Shown here: positions 1 to 8,324 of the stretch, in pieces
Position numbering within the stretch: position 1 is the stretch's first letter
Layout of the letters: each line of letters starts with the position of its first letter
Source of the DNA: Elusimicrobiaceae bacterium
GTDB lineage: Bacteria; Elusimicrobiota; Elusimicrobia; Elusimicrobiales; Elusimicrobiaceae
Length of the DNA stretch: 52,091 nucleotides
Assembly: GCA_017468055.1 (NCBI GenBank)
Contig: JAFUJU010000012.1
Coordinates: 1 to 52,091 of the forward strand
Direction of reading: 5' to 3'
The notes under the pieces: generated by a model
What the model was told of the DNA's origin: nothing
The model's database searches: none
The model's input: only the letters and a program-made list of their open reading frames with translations
Position numbers and translations under genes: made by a program

Positions 1-1
1 A

Positions 2-502
2 AATCCTGAAGCCACCGCCAGTACGACCGGCTATCAGTTAATGCAATACTTTTTGGCCGTAGGCTCAGGTGGTTGGTTTGGAAAAGGATTAGGAAACAGT
101 GAACTAAAATTAGAATATCTGCCGGAGGCACATACAGATTTTATTTTTTCCATTATGTGTGAAGAATTGGGCTTATTTAGAGTGTTGATTATTTTGGCTT
201 TATTTTGTTGGTTGTTGGTGAGAGGGGTGTCTTTGGCACGCATTGCTAAAAACAGCTTCCACAGTTTGGTTATTTTCGGCATGACCTTAACGATATGTTT
301 GCAGGCCTTTTTTAATATGGGTATGGCAATCGGGCTTTTGCCTACCAAAGGGATTGCTTTGCCGTTTTTTTCATATGGCGGCTCTTCTGTGATTATGACC
401 TTGGTGATGATGGGGATTATCGTCAATATGGCTGCCAGTGAAACCCAAACCAAACGCCCCTATCAGGACGATTTTACAAATTACCGCAATAGGAATAAAT
501 AA
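2..502 (+). CDS. ftsW: Cell division protein FtsW, 3' part (truncated by window edge)
   Basis: C-terminal about 166 residues of a SEDS-family peptidoglycan glycosyltransferase, which polymerises lipid II at the division septum in the inner membrane. The frame is open from base 2, so the gene starts outside the window. Visible family signatures are GSGGWFGKGLGNS, the LPEAHTDFIF stretch and GLLPTKGIALPFFSYGGSS near the end, with hydrophobic membrane segments between them. FtsW is preferred over RodA because murG follows after one base, the usual order in division/cell-wall clusters. The stop TAA is at 500-502. Confidence 0.93.
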   Translation, partial: NPEATASTTGYQLMQYFLAVGSGGWFGKGLGNSELKLEYLPEAHTDFIFSIMCEELGLFRVLIILALFCWLLVRGVSLARIAKNSFHSLVIFGMTLTICLQAFFNMGMAIGLLPTKGIALPFFSYGGSSVIMTLVMMGIIVNMAASETQTKRPYQDDFTNYRNRNK

Positions 503-503
503 C

Positions 504-1598
504 ATGAACAAACGTTTTTTAATCGCCGCAGGCGGCACGGGAGGGCACTTTTACCCCGGTTTCTCATTAGGCCGCTTGCTTAACAAACAAGACTGCAGGG
601 TCTTGTTTATTGTACGAAAAAATGACCCTGCCGCCCAGGTATTAAAAGAACATAATCTGAAATATCGGGAAATTGATTTCTGTGCTTTGCCCCGTACCCT
701 AAATATTTTCAGATATTTTTCTTTTTTAAAAAAACTGGTGATAGCTCTTCTGCAAACGAAGCAGCTGATAGAAGAGTTCCAACCGGACGTAGCTGTAGGA
801 ACGGGGGGATATGTGTCCTTTCCGCTCATTTTTTCGGCCCATTTAAAAGGAATCAAAACGGCTGTGCATGATTCCAATACTAAGATCGGTCTTTCCAATA
901 AAGTTTGTTCCTATTTTACGGATTTATTTATGCTCGGGTTACCGGTCAATAAAAAAATACGCAATAGCCGTTTGGTGGGCACTCCGATTCGGCCGGAATT
1001 TGCAGAAAAAGTGGACCGGAGTAAGGTGTTAGGAAATTTAGCTTTGGATCCTTCTTTCAAAACGGTGCTTCTTTTTGGGGGGAGCCAAGGGGCCAAAGCG
1101 CTGAATAATGCACTGATTGACACGGTAAAACGTCTTGTGGCTGAAAATGATAATTTACAGTTTATTCACATCAGTGGGGAGCGGTGGTATCAAAATATTT
1201 CTAATAAATACGGTAAAACAAACCGGGTATTGGTGCTTCCTTATTCCAATGAAATATACGATCTTATTCATGCTTGCGATTTAGTGGTTTGCCGCAGTGG
1301 GGCAGGAACTTTGGCAGAGCTAATCTATTGCCAAAAACCGGCTATTTTGGTGCCGCTTCCTACGGCTGCAGCCAATCATCAGTTTTATAATGCCAAAGTT
1401 TTACAGAGTGTGGGCTGTGCCGCTTTGGTGGAAGAAAGAAAAGTGTTTTCTAAAGAGCTTTATTTGGTCATGGACCGTATTTTGAATGCGGCTAACGGAT
1501 CCATTTTGCAAACCATGCAGGAAAACTTTTCCAAATTGGACTTACCGGACCCGATGACGGCTTCGGAAAGAATTGCAGAAATATTAAAAAAGTTATAA
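504..1598 (+). CDS. murG: UDP-GlcNAc:undecaprenyl-PP-MurNAc-pentapeptide GlcNAc transferase MurG
   Basis: MurG adds GlcNAc to lipid I to form lipid II on the cytoplasmic face of the inner membrane. The start at 504 gives 364 residues, the usual family length. It opens with a hydrophobic strand and the glycine-rich GGTGGH loop (about residues 9-14), which marks the acceptor-binding N-domain. The second Rossmann domain contains LLFGGSQGAKALN and the CRSGAGTLAE donor-sugar motif. The reading frame is open further upstream (to 438), but that part overlaps ftsW and would put about 22 unrelated residues before the conserved N-terminus. It follows ftsW with a one-base gap, so the two are cotranscribed, and a strong bidirectional terminator follows. 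Confidence 0.97.
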   Translation: MNKRFLIAAGGTGGHFYPGFSLGRLLNKQDCRVLFIVRKNDPAAQVLKEHNLKYREIDFCALPRTLNIFRYFSFLKKLVIALLQTKQLIEEFQPDVAVGTGGYVSFPLIFSAHLKGIKTAVHDSNTKIGLSNKVCSYFTDLFMLGLPVNKKIRNSRLVGTPIRPEFAEKVDRSKVLGNLALDPSFKTVLLFGGSQGAKALNNALIDTVKRLVAENDNLQFIHISGERWYQNISNKYGKTNRVLVLPYSNEIYDLIHACDLVVCRSGAGTLAELIYCQKPAILVPLPTAAANHQFYNAKVLQSVGCAALVEERKVFSKELYLVMDRILNAANGSILQTMQENFSKLDLPDPMTASERIAEILKKL

Positions 1599-1601
1599 AA
1601 A

Positions 1602-1630
1602 ATACCCCGACAAATAGTCGGGGTATTTTT
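1602..1630. terminator. Bidirectional terminator between murG and mltG
   Basis: A 10-bp perfect stem (ATACCCCGAC/GTCGGGGTAT, 5-nt loop) is flanked by a T-run on the plus side and an A-run on the other. It can therefore end both murG (+) and the tyrS-mltG unit (-). Confidence 0.93.
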
Positions 1631-1637
1631 TATGAAT

Positions 1638-2609
1638 TTATTTCTTTTTTCGGTATTTGTTTTTCTTTAAAATATGTTCATTGTAGGTTCGGCTAAAATC
1701 ATGCCGGCCCGTATTGTCAGCCACAAAGTAAATAGCTTCAAAGTTAGGTTCCGGGTTTAATACCGCCTTCACGGATTCATAACTGGGGTTAGCAATCGGC
1801 CCCGGTGGCAGACCGCCATGCCGGTAGGTGTTGTACGGGGAAGGATTGCGCAAATCCCGATAGGTAAGGCCTTTCTTCCAATAACGGTTTTCTCTGAAAT
1901 TAAAACCTAAAGCATATTGTACGGTAGGATCTGCTTCTAACCGTTTACCGATTTTCAAACGGTTTAGATATACCGCTGCTATTTTGGGACGTTCATCGTG
2001 AAAAATTGCCTCCCGTTCCACAATGGAAGCCACCGTCAACACTTCTTTCTCCGTTAACTGAGTGGGATACTGCTTAAACAAGGGTTTTACTTTTCGGTTA
2101 TACTGATTGACCATAGCATCTATAACAGCCCAAGCAGGGGTATTTTCGGAGAAATGATAAGTAGAGGGAAATAGGTATCCTTCCAGTTGGCGTTTGCGTA
2201 CAATGTCTAAAAAAGCACGGGGATCGGTAATATTTTTTTCAGATAACATTTCAGCTATTTCTTCACTTCTCCAACCTTCCAAAGTGGTAAGCTTGGTCAG
2301 GTGTAGGCATTGGCCGCTTTTAATACAATTTAATACCGCTTCGGCCGGCATGTGGGTGCGTAAATCATATTTTCCGGCTTTCAAATCAGAAGCCGAGGCT
2401 GAAAGTCTGAAAATCAGCTTAAACCAAGTAGTGCTTTTGATAATTCCTTTTTCCTTGAGTTGGTAAGCTACTTGACCGACACTTTGACCGGATTTAATTT
2501 CAAAAACCACCGGGGTGCCTTTTTGGAAATAATGCAATTTAACAAACAGCGCACACGACGTAATGCCCACGAATACGATAAGTAAAAAAATCAATATGCG
2601 CTTGTTCAT
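1638..2609 (-). CDS. mltG: Endolytic transglycosylase MltG (YceG-like)
   Basis: MltG cleaves nascent peptidoglycan glycan strands at the outer face of the inner membrane and probably sets strand length. The 323-residue protein begins with one membrane anchor (about residues 4-24). A LysM-like region follows (FEIKSGQSVGQVAYQLKEKG). The catalytic YceG domain shows YLFPSTYHF, the catalytic-glutamate region VASIVEREA, EADPTVQYALG and SPYNTYRHGGLPPGPIANPS. It lies 8 bases downstream of tyrS on the same strand, so the two probably share a transcript. Confidence 0.95.
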   Translation of the reverse strand: MNKRILIFLLIVFVGITSCALFVKLHYFQKGTPVVFEIKSGQSVGQVAYQLKEKGIIKSTTWFKLIFRLSASASDLKAGKYDLRTHMPAEAVLNCIKSGQCLHLTKLTTLEGWRSEEIAEMLSEKNITDPRAFLDIVRKRQLEGYLFPSTYHFSENTPAWAVIDAMVNQYNRKVKPLFKQYPTQLTEKEVLTVASIVEREAIFHDERPKIAAVYLNRLKIGKRLEADPTVQYALGFNFRENRYWKKGLTYRDLRNPSPYNTYRHGGLPPGPIANPSYESVKAVLNPEPNFEAIYFVADNTGRHDFSRTYNEHILKKNKYRKKK

Positions 2610-2617
2610 TGCTTTGC

Positions 2618-3778
2618 CTAATGTGAGAGTTTAAAAAATGCTCTTTTTCCTGCTTGCAAAACATCTCCGTCTTGGAAAGAGAGGGGGCCATCCTGCAAGA
2701 TTTTTTCACCGTTGATACGCACGGCTCCCTGTTCTATAAGAGCACGGGCTTTATTCTTACTTTGGGCGGCTCCGGCTTCAAACAAAACAGCCGACAACAT
2801 AGCCCCTTGTGCCGGTTTAAGCAGTGGCATATCGTCAGGGTTTTCTTTTTTAGAAAATACTTTTTCAAAGTTTTCACGTGCGGCCAAAGCGGCTGCTTTA
2901 CCATGAAAACGCTCCGTTAAAAGACCGGCCAATTGTTTTTTGGCTTCCATGGGGTGCAGGGTCTTTACTGTAGCTAGATCTTGAGAGGTTAAAAGCTCAT
3001 AATAGCTCAACATCAATTCATCGGATACGGACATCAGTTTGCCGAACATATCATTGGGGGCATCGTTTAAGCCTACATAGTTGCCGTAGGATTTAGACAT
3101 TTTTTTCACGCCGTCCGTACCCACTAATAGCGGCACCGTGATGGCTACCTGCGGCTCTTGACCGTTTTGCTTTTGCAATTGGCGGCCTACGAGCAAATTG
3201 AAGATTTGGTCCGTTCCGCCCAATTCCACATCGGCCTTTAAAGCTACAGAGTCCTGCCCTTGAAATAAGCTGTACAATACTTCAAGCATACTAATGGGGC
3301 TTCCTGCTGCCATACGTTTTTTAAAATCGTCACGTTCCAATACCTGGGCTACGGTTACTTTTTGTAGGGTTTGCAGCAGTTCTTTTCCGCTGACAAAGGG
3401 ATCTAACCATTCGCTGTTAAAGCGGATTTCCGTTTTATTCGGATCTAATACTTTAAAGGCTTGGTCCGTATAGGTTTTGGCGTTCTCTAAAATTTGCTCT
3501 CTTCCCAGTACCGGACGGGTGGAATCGCGGCCGGAGGGATCACCCACAGCAGCCGTAAAATCCCCGATGACCAAGACGGCTGTATGCCCTAAGTCCTGAA
3601 AACGGCGCAATAGGGAAAGGGCCACGCTATGGCCTAAATGTAAATCAGCACTGGTAGGGTCACAACCCAGTTTCACTTTAAGTTTTTTGCCGCTTTCCAG
3701 TTTCTTTTGCAAACCTTCTACGTTTACAATATCCACGCAACCGCGTGTTAAAAATGAAATTTGTTCTTGAATCGTCAT
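2618..3778 (-). CDS. tyrS: Tyrosyl-tRNA synthetase
   Basis: Class I aminoacyl-tRNA synthetase that charges tRNA-Tyr. It has the HIGH-type motif as HLGH in PTSADLHLGHSVALSLLRR (about residues 42-60), the tyrosine/ATP pocket with VLVIGDFTAAVGDPSGRD, and the KMSKS loop in VKKMSKSYGNYVGL (about residues 224-237). A C-terminal S4 RNA-binding domain follows (KARALIEQGAVRINGEK). At 386 residues it is typical of the shorter bacterial TyrRS group. A good Shine-Dalgarno (AGAGGA) sits 8 bases before the ATG, and an extended -10 promoter lies upstream. It is the first gene of a tyrS-mltG unit. Confidence 0.97.
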   Translation of the reverse strand: MTIQEQISFLTRGCVDIVNVEGLQKKLESGKKLKVKLGCDPTSADLHLGHSVALSLLRRFQDLGHTAVLVIGDFTAAVGDPSGRDSTRPVLGREQILENAKTYTDQAFKVLDPNKTEIRFNSEWLDPFVSGKELLQTLQKVTVAQVLERDDFKKRMAAGSPISMLEVLYSLFQGQDSVALKADVELGGTDQIFNLLVGRQLQKQNGQEPQVAITVPLLVGTDGVKKMSKSYGNYVGLNDAPNDMFGKLMSVSDELMLSYYELLTSQDLATVKTLHPMEAKKQLAGLLTERFHGKAAALAARENFEKVFSKKENPDDMPLLKPAQGAMLSAVLFEAGAAQSKNKARALIEQGAVRINGEKILQDGPLSFQDGDVLQAGKRAFFKLSH

Positions 3779-3806
3779 AATAGTCCTCTAAAAAATATCT
3801 TTCTCT

Positions 3807-3815
3807 ATTTTAGCA
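3807..3815 (-). promoter_or_regulatory. Extended -10 promoter of tyrS
   Basis: On the minus strand the sequence reads TGCTAAAAT, an extended -10 (TGn plus TAAAAT), about 30 bases before the tyrS start. The same nonamer occurs before ftsK and msbA. Confidence 0.6.
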
Positions 3816-3858
3816 TAATAAGAACGCGTAAGAAAAAAGAGATTATTTTCCAATATCA

Positions 3859-5100
3859 CTAAGACAAATACTCAATCCATTTCGTAGAAATTTGTATTCC
3901 CGGCCAGGGAGCATTAAATTGTTCTCGCGGGGATATAGTTCGCTGTTGAGGATTTGCAATAGAGAAAGCAATGGGCTTAAATGAAGAATTAGGCTCAATA
4001 AATAACCAAAGAATGTAATCTTCAACCCCGGAAAATGATCTTGCGTAGTAAGGGTGTTTTTGTATTCCTATATCAAAAAAACGGATAGCATTCGTTTTGG
4101 TTTTAGCATAGATTTGTACCGGTTTCTTATTTTTTATCCGTCTAAATTCCAACCATGTTTTATTTTCATCAAACAGCACTGTTTCTACCAGTTCTCCTCT
4201 TTGCATTACCATTTGAGTCCATCCTTTTGCTTCCGGAATCCAAACAACATGTAATGTTTTTTGTCGGTCCATAGAGGGAACATATTTACACATGGAGCCA
4301 CAAGAGTGTTTCTGCCTTAAATCCCACGTTGTGGTATCGGCCAAAGTAGTGGTATCTGGCAAATCCCACTTCCAGACGGAGCGTTTGACAGAGGGATGAC
4401 TGTGTGGGTCCGAAACCCAAAACTCTCTACCAAAAGCCGGCTTCGTTTGGCCCTCATAACGGATCACATGGCCAGCAGAAGCGGGCGGAGCCGGAACATG
4501 CAAAGAAACAGCCATCGGATCTTCTTCTTTTTTTTCTTGATGTATAGATTCTCTTTGTTTCTCTTTTTTTTGCAATGTCTGTTGGATGCCGGGAAACACT
4601 GTCAATGTTTTAGGAGCATATTTTACTACTCCACTCAATAAAAATAATGCTAACAAAGGGGGCACGAATAGAAAAACAACTATCGATAAGTTCAGCTTAA
4701 AATAAGATTTGGGCAAAGGAAGTGGTGGTTGAGCATCTTTCTTAGCAGGGATTACACACAATAGAATCAGAAAAATAGCAGCAATAAAAAATCCTACAAC
4801 CGGAATATACATTGTTAGTGGCAGAAAGGCTAACAGAGGAGACCAACCGATATGTCGCAATCTTCTGGCCGAAGAACAAATTAACATAGCCAACGTAAAT
4901 AAAAACACAATACAAAAGACCAAATCATGCAAAGAAGGATGAGAAGTAGTGCCATATAAAAACTTAGAAAACATATCCCCAAACAGAAAAAAGATTCCGA
5001 CGGCTGGAGATGCAAATACCCACAGTAAGCAAACACCGATCATTTCTTTTCGACCGGCAATTCCTTTCCAAGAAAAAAATTGCTTAATGTAATTTTTCAT
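3859..5100 (-). CDS. DUF805-type membrane protein with a C-terminal soluble domain
   Basis: About 413 residues from the ATG at 5100, chosen because it has an AAGGAG Shine-Dalgarno. A longer frame to 5130 would overlap priA. The N-terminus (FFSWKGIAGRKEMIG) matches the opening of DUF805 inner-membrane proteins. Four hydrophobic helices follow at about residues 20-40, 60-80, 88-112 and 135-155. Residues from about 200 onward form a non-hydrophobic domain that I do not recognise; it contains a Cys pair in KHSCGSMCKYV. DUF805 proteins are normally near 120 residues, so the long tail is unusual. It is the last gene of the gmk-rpoZ-udg-priA operon, 16 bases after priA. Function unknown. Confidence 0.75.
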   Translation of the reverse strand: MKNYIKQFFSWKGIAGRKEMIGVCLLWVFASPAVGIFFLFGDMFSKFLYGTTSHPSLHDLVFCIVFLFTLAMLICSSARRLRHIGWSPLLAFLPLTMYIPVVGFFIAAIFLILLCVIPAKKDAQPPLPLPKSYFKLNLSIVVFLFVPPLLALFLLSGVVKYAPKTLTVFPGIQQTLQKKEKQRESIHQEKKEEDPMAVSLHVPAPPASAGHVIRYEGQTKPAFGREFWVSDPHSHPSVKRSVWKWDLPDTTTLADTTTWDLRQKHSCGSMCKYVPSMDRQKTLHVVWIPEAKGWTQMVMQRGELVETVLFDENKTWLEFRRIKNKKPVQIYAKTKTNAIRFFDIGIQKHPYYARSFSGVEDYILWLFIEPNSSFKPIAFSIANPQQRTISPREQFNAPWPGIQISTKWIEYLS

Positions 5101-5116
5101 TTTTATTCTCCTTAAA

Positions 5117-7078
5117 TTAATAAAAATCATAGGGGTCAGCTACAATTTTTACTTCTATTTTTTTGGTCACTTCCAACTGATCTAAGACTTTGACTAAATC
5201 AGGGTATTGATGAGAAGTGGTTTTAAACAAAAGATATTGTTTTTTAAGAATGTCTGTCTTTTTTCCGGTTAAAACAGGGCCCAATATTTCCATAGCAAAA
5301 GGGGCAGCCACGCTCATAATGCGTGAAGTTTCTGCTTGTAACAGGGTTTTATCTTTGCTTTTAAGCAGAAGCTTAATCAGTTTAATGAACGGAGGATACT
5401 GAAAACTTTCCCGAGCCAGCATTTCTTCTTCACTGCAGGCTTCATAATCTACCCTAAGAGATTCAAAAGGATAAATATCCGGCGAAGAACTTTGAATGAG
5501 CAGGCGGGAATTTTTCCGCTCGGCCAATAAATTTTTGAGTTTAAAAATAAGCTGTCCAAATTTTTCGGAAGCACGGAAATCGGGGCTGTCCAGCTCTAAA
5601 TCCGCATCCATAACAGCGGCTAGGCTAACCCTGCCGGAGAACGCCGCATCTAAAGCAAGACGGGTGCCTACCACCACGTCTGCTTGTCCACGATCCAATG
5701 CCGCGCGGACCTGATGGCCTTGGCCATCTTTATTTTTTAGGGTATCGGAATCCAAACGCAAAACACGTATATGAGGAAAAAGTTTATTGAGCTCAGTGAC
5801 AATTTTTTGGGTGCCGCCTCCGCGAGATTTAAAAATTTTGTTTTGGCACTGCGGACAAGTTTGCTCCAGCGGATATTTTTTTCCACATTTTTTACAAATT
5901 AAATAGTCTTCACCTTCAGCCGCTTTTTCCCTAGCTAAAATGGCCCCGCAACCTTGACACTTGGCATAAGTACCGCAATTTAAGCAGTAATAGGCATTGG
6001 AGTAGCCGCGGCGGTTTAAAATGAGTAAAGAAGCCTCTTTTTTTTCTAAATTTTCTTTTAACTGCTCTAATAATATGTCTGAAATTAAAGAAGATTTCTC
6101 TCCTTTTTTGGGGGTCACTTTCCACTGAAAAGCAGCAGAAGAGTGGGGGTACTCAAAAGGCATCTGTTCCGTTTGTTTTTGCTGCACGGAATAGAGCTGT
6201 TCTAAAGAGGGCGTATCTGAGCAGGCTACAAAAAGTGCCTCATGCTGAGCGGAGCGGAAAGCCAATAAATCCCTTACATGAAAATAAGGTTTATTTTCTT
6301 CTTGTTTATAATTATCATTTTCCTCTTCCAACATAGCAGCTAAACGAAGATTTTTGAAAGGGAGCAGACTGCCCGAACGGGCGGAAATAATCAGGCACGG
6401 CAAGCCGTTAGATACGCGGGAGAAGATTTTTTTCTTTTGGCTAATCAGCATGCGGCTATGCCAACAAAAAAGAATATCTTCGGTAAAGCGTTTTTTTAAA
6501 GAATGAGCAAAGTTTTGGGCGGATATAACATCCGGCAAGGTAATTAAGGCCTGTCCGAACCCCTGCAATACTTTTTGCGCCAAGGTTAAAATTATTTCTG
6601 TCTTTTCATTTCTATCAGGGCCGGAGAGTAAAACACGGTGATACCCGTTATTTAAATAAGAAGCAAGACGGGACAAATCTTTTTGCCGGTGTGCGGCAAG
6701 CGGGAGGGGGGGAGAGGAAAAACGCATCTCGCCCAGTGTTTCCGGCGGATTTACCTTAAAGAAGGCCTGCGGGGGAACGAGCGCAAATAAAATTTGACCA
6801 ATGGGGCCTCCCCACGTTTCTTTCATGAAAGCAGCTAAAGAAAATAAATCAGAACCAAAGACAGGTTTTTCATCTAATACAGAGGCAATTTTTTTGATTA
6901 AAATATTTTCAGGCAGGTGAGTCGTATCGGAAACGGCGGTTACCAAACCTGTGGTAAGCATACGTCCAAAAGGGGCCGTAACACGGATTCCGGGCATTAC
7001 CTTAGATTCCAACTCGGTTGGAATGGCATAGTCAAAATCCCGATCTAACGGAACATCAAAAACTACTTTGCAAAACAT
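5117..7078 (-). CDS. priA: Primosomal protein N' (PriA) with degenerate helicase motifs
   Basis: PriA recognises stalled replication forks and reloads the replicative helicase. I place the start at 7078 (653 residues): an AAGG lies 9 bases upstream and MFCKVVFDVPLDRDFDYAIP is the canonical N-terminal 3'-DNA-binding domain. The zinc-binding region is intact, with eight cysteines at about 365, 368, 374, 377, 395, 398, 408 and 411. The motor is not. Walker A reads GPDRNEKTE (153-161) instead of GxxGxGKTE, the DEEH box reads EEEN (251-254), the GSATPSLE motif reads CSDTPSLE, and the C-terminal AGRAGR arginine-finger motif is missing (KLKNLLAERKNS instead). It begins 2 bases after udg stops. The gene is full length, so it probably makes an ATPase-dead structural PriA. 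Confidence 0.92.
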   Translation of the reverse strand: MFCKVVFDVPLDRDFDYAIPTELESKVMPGIRVTAPFGRMLTTGLVTAVSDTTHLPENILIKKIASVLDEKPVFGSDLFSLAAFMKETWGGPIGQILFALVPPQAFFKVNPPETLGEMRFSSPPLPLAAHRQKDLSRLASYLNNGYHRVLLSGPDRNEKTEIILTLAQKVLQGFGQALITLPDVISAQNFAHSLKKRFTEDILFCWHSRMLISQKKKIFSRVSNGLPCLIISARSGSLLPFKNLRLAAMLEEENDNYKQEENKPYFHVRDLLAFRSAQHEALFVACSDTPSLEQLYSVQQKQTEQMPFEYPHSSAAFQWKVTPKKGEKSSLISDILLEQLKENLEKKEASLLILNRRGYSNAYYCLNCGTYAKCQGCGAILAREKAAEGEDYLICKKCGKKYPLEQTCPQCQNKIFKSRGGGTQKIVTELNKLFPHIRVLRLDSDTLKNKDGQGHQVRAALDRGQADVVVGTRLALDAAFSGRVSLAAVMDADLELDSPDFRASEKFGQLIFKLKNLLAERKNSRLLIQSSSPDIYPFESLRVDYEACSEEEMLARESFQYPPFIKLIKLLLKSKDKTLLQAETSRIMSVAAPFAMEILGPVLTGKKTDILKKQYLLFKTTSHQYPDLVKVLDQLEVTKKIEVKIVADPYDFY

Positions 7079-7080
7079 AA

Positions 7081-8010
7081 TTAGCCTTGCGGACGTTTCA
7101 GACCCATTTCCGCCATCACCATTTGCAAATCGGCCCATGCATCTTTTTTCCAGTTCGGATTACGAAGTAAGGCTGCAGGGTGGAAAGTGGCAATGATTTT
7201 AATGGGATTTTTAAGCTCTACGCTATCTAAGTGTAAAGTATGGAACTTACCACGTAAGGCACCTAAAGAATTGGTGTCGCTAATCAAGGCTTTTGCCGCT
7301 ACTCCGCCTAAAGCTACTACATATTTAGGAGAAATGGCTGCAATTTGCCGTTCAAGAAATTTACGGCAAACGGCTATTTCGCCGGCATTGGGAGCACGGT
7401 CATTGCCGTGAGCTTCCGGATTTTCCGGATTCACCATCGGATGGCATTTGGCTATATTGGCGATAAATACATCTTCTCTTTTCAGACCCATGGCGGCAAT
7501 CATTTTATCCAACAATTGCCCTGCTCGGCCGATAAACGGACGGCCTTTGTGATCTTCATCAAAGCCGGGGCCTTCTCCGATGAACATTAGCGTAGCATTT
7601 GGGTTTCCTTCTCCGGGGACGGCATTTAAGCGGGTGGAGCCTAACGGACAGCGCCGGCACGCCTTTATTTCTTCAGCGATTTGGTTTAAAAGGGTTTGTT
7701 TTTCTGCATCAGACATAACCGGCTCCTTAAAAGAAAAAGATGAATCATGGATCAAAGCGGCTTCTGCAGAGGTGTTGGTATTTGCCTCGGATACGGGGGC
7801 CGCGGAAGAAACAATTTTGGCGGATTTTTTGGATTCTCTTACAAATTCTACAGTCAAATGGTCCTGTCTTTCAGGGGTGGCCGTTGTGCGTGGCGGCTCA
7901 GACATGTGCGCGGCGGCCCGAGAACAGGCCGCCGGCGTTAAATCGTCTTCTTGCCGAGTGGAGAGGAATTGTTTAAATTCCGCTGCCAAAGCACGCACAC
8001 TATCTTTCAT
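7081..8010 (-). CDS. udg: Uracil-DNA glycosylase, family 4 (Fe-S type)
   Basis: Removes uracil from DNA at the start of base-excision repair. The long frame encodes 309 residues. The catalytic core from about residue 110 has the four Fe-S cysteines (C118, C121 in CRRCPLG, C189 in AKCHP, C215), the motif GEGPGFDED (145-153) and the C-terminal TFHPAALLRNP. Residues 1-98 are low-complexity and unlike the family. An internal ATG at 7716 (Met99) is preceded by a near-ideal AAGGAG with a 6-base spacer and would give 211 residues, the normal family length. The ATG at 8010 has no clear Shine-Dalgarno but sits 2 bases after rpoZ. Either or both starts may be used. Confidence 0.93.
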   Translation of the reverse strand: MKDSVRALAAEFKQFLSTRQEDDLTPAACSRAAAHMSEPPRTTATPERQDHLTVEFVRESKKSAKIVSSAAPVSEANTNTSAEAALIHDSSFSFKEPVMSDAEKQTLLNQIAEEIKACRRCPLGSTRLNAVPGEGNPNATLMFIGEGPGFDEDHKGRPFIGRAGQLLDKMIAAMGLKREDVFIANIAKCHPMVNPENPEAHGNDRAPNAGEIAVCRKFLERQIAAISPKYVVALGGVAAKALISDTNSLGALRGKFHTLHLDSVELKNPIKIIATFHPAALLRNPNWKKDAWADLQMVMAEMGLKRPQG

Positions 8011-8012
8011 GA

Positions 8013-8312
8013 TTATAATCTCATGGGTTCTTTAGCTTTGCGTTCAGCTTCTTTACGGGCTTCTTCTTGGGCTTTGAGTTCGGCTTCCAAGTTTTGGCGG
8101 CTGATTTCCAATACGGCATCTTTGCTCATTTTACCCGATAAAATATCGTCTAAAGCCACTTTGATGACCACGGCATGGGGTTGATTTTTGTACTCAGCTT
8201 GTTTTTTGAGTTCCTTTGCCCAAATGGAGGCCAATACTACTACGTCGTAGCGATCTCCATCAAAGTTCATGAGTTCGGACTCAAATTTCTTGTCAGTCTT
8301 ATTGTTAGCCAT
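8013..8312 (-). CDS. rpoZ: DNA-directed RNA polymerase omega subunit
   Basis: Small subunit that helps fold and hold the beta' subunit of RNA polymerase. 99 residues with the omega-like core DRYDVVVLASIWAKELKKQ, followed by the region that packs on beta' and a charged Glu/Lys/Ala-rich C-terminal helix. The sequence is divergent, so the call also rests on position: rpoZ directly downstream of gmk is a widely conserved gene pair. A strong Shine-Dalgarno (GAGGGAG) precedes the start. It lies 12 bases after gmk and 2 bases before udg. Confidence 0.82.
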   Translation of the reverse strand: MANNKTDKKFESELMNFDGDRYDVVVLASIWAKELKKQAEYKNQPHAVVIKVALDDILSGKMSKDAVLEISRQNLEAELKAQEEARKEAERKAKEPMRL

Positions 8313-8324
8313 TTTTTGCTCCCT

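Noticed and set aside
438-503. Upstream extension of murG
   Set aside because: It lies wholly inside ftsW, lacks a ribosome-binding site, and adds residues before the conserved GGTGGH N-terminus.
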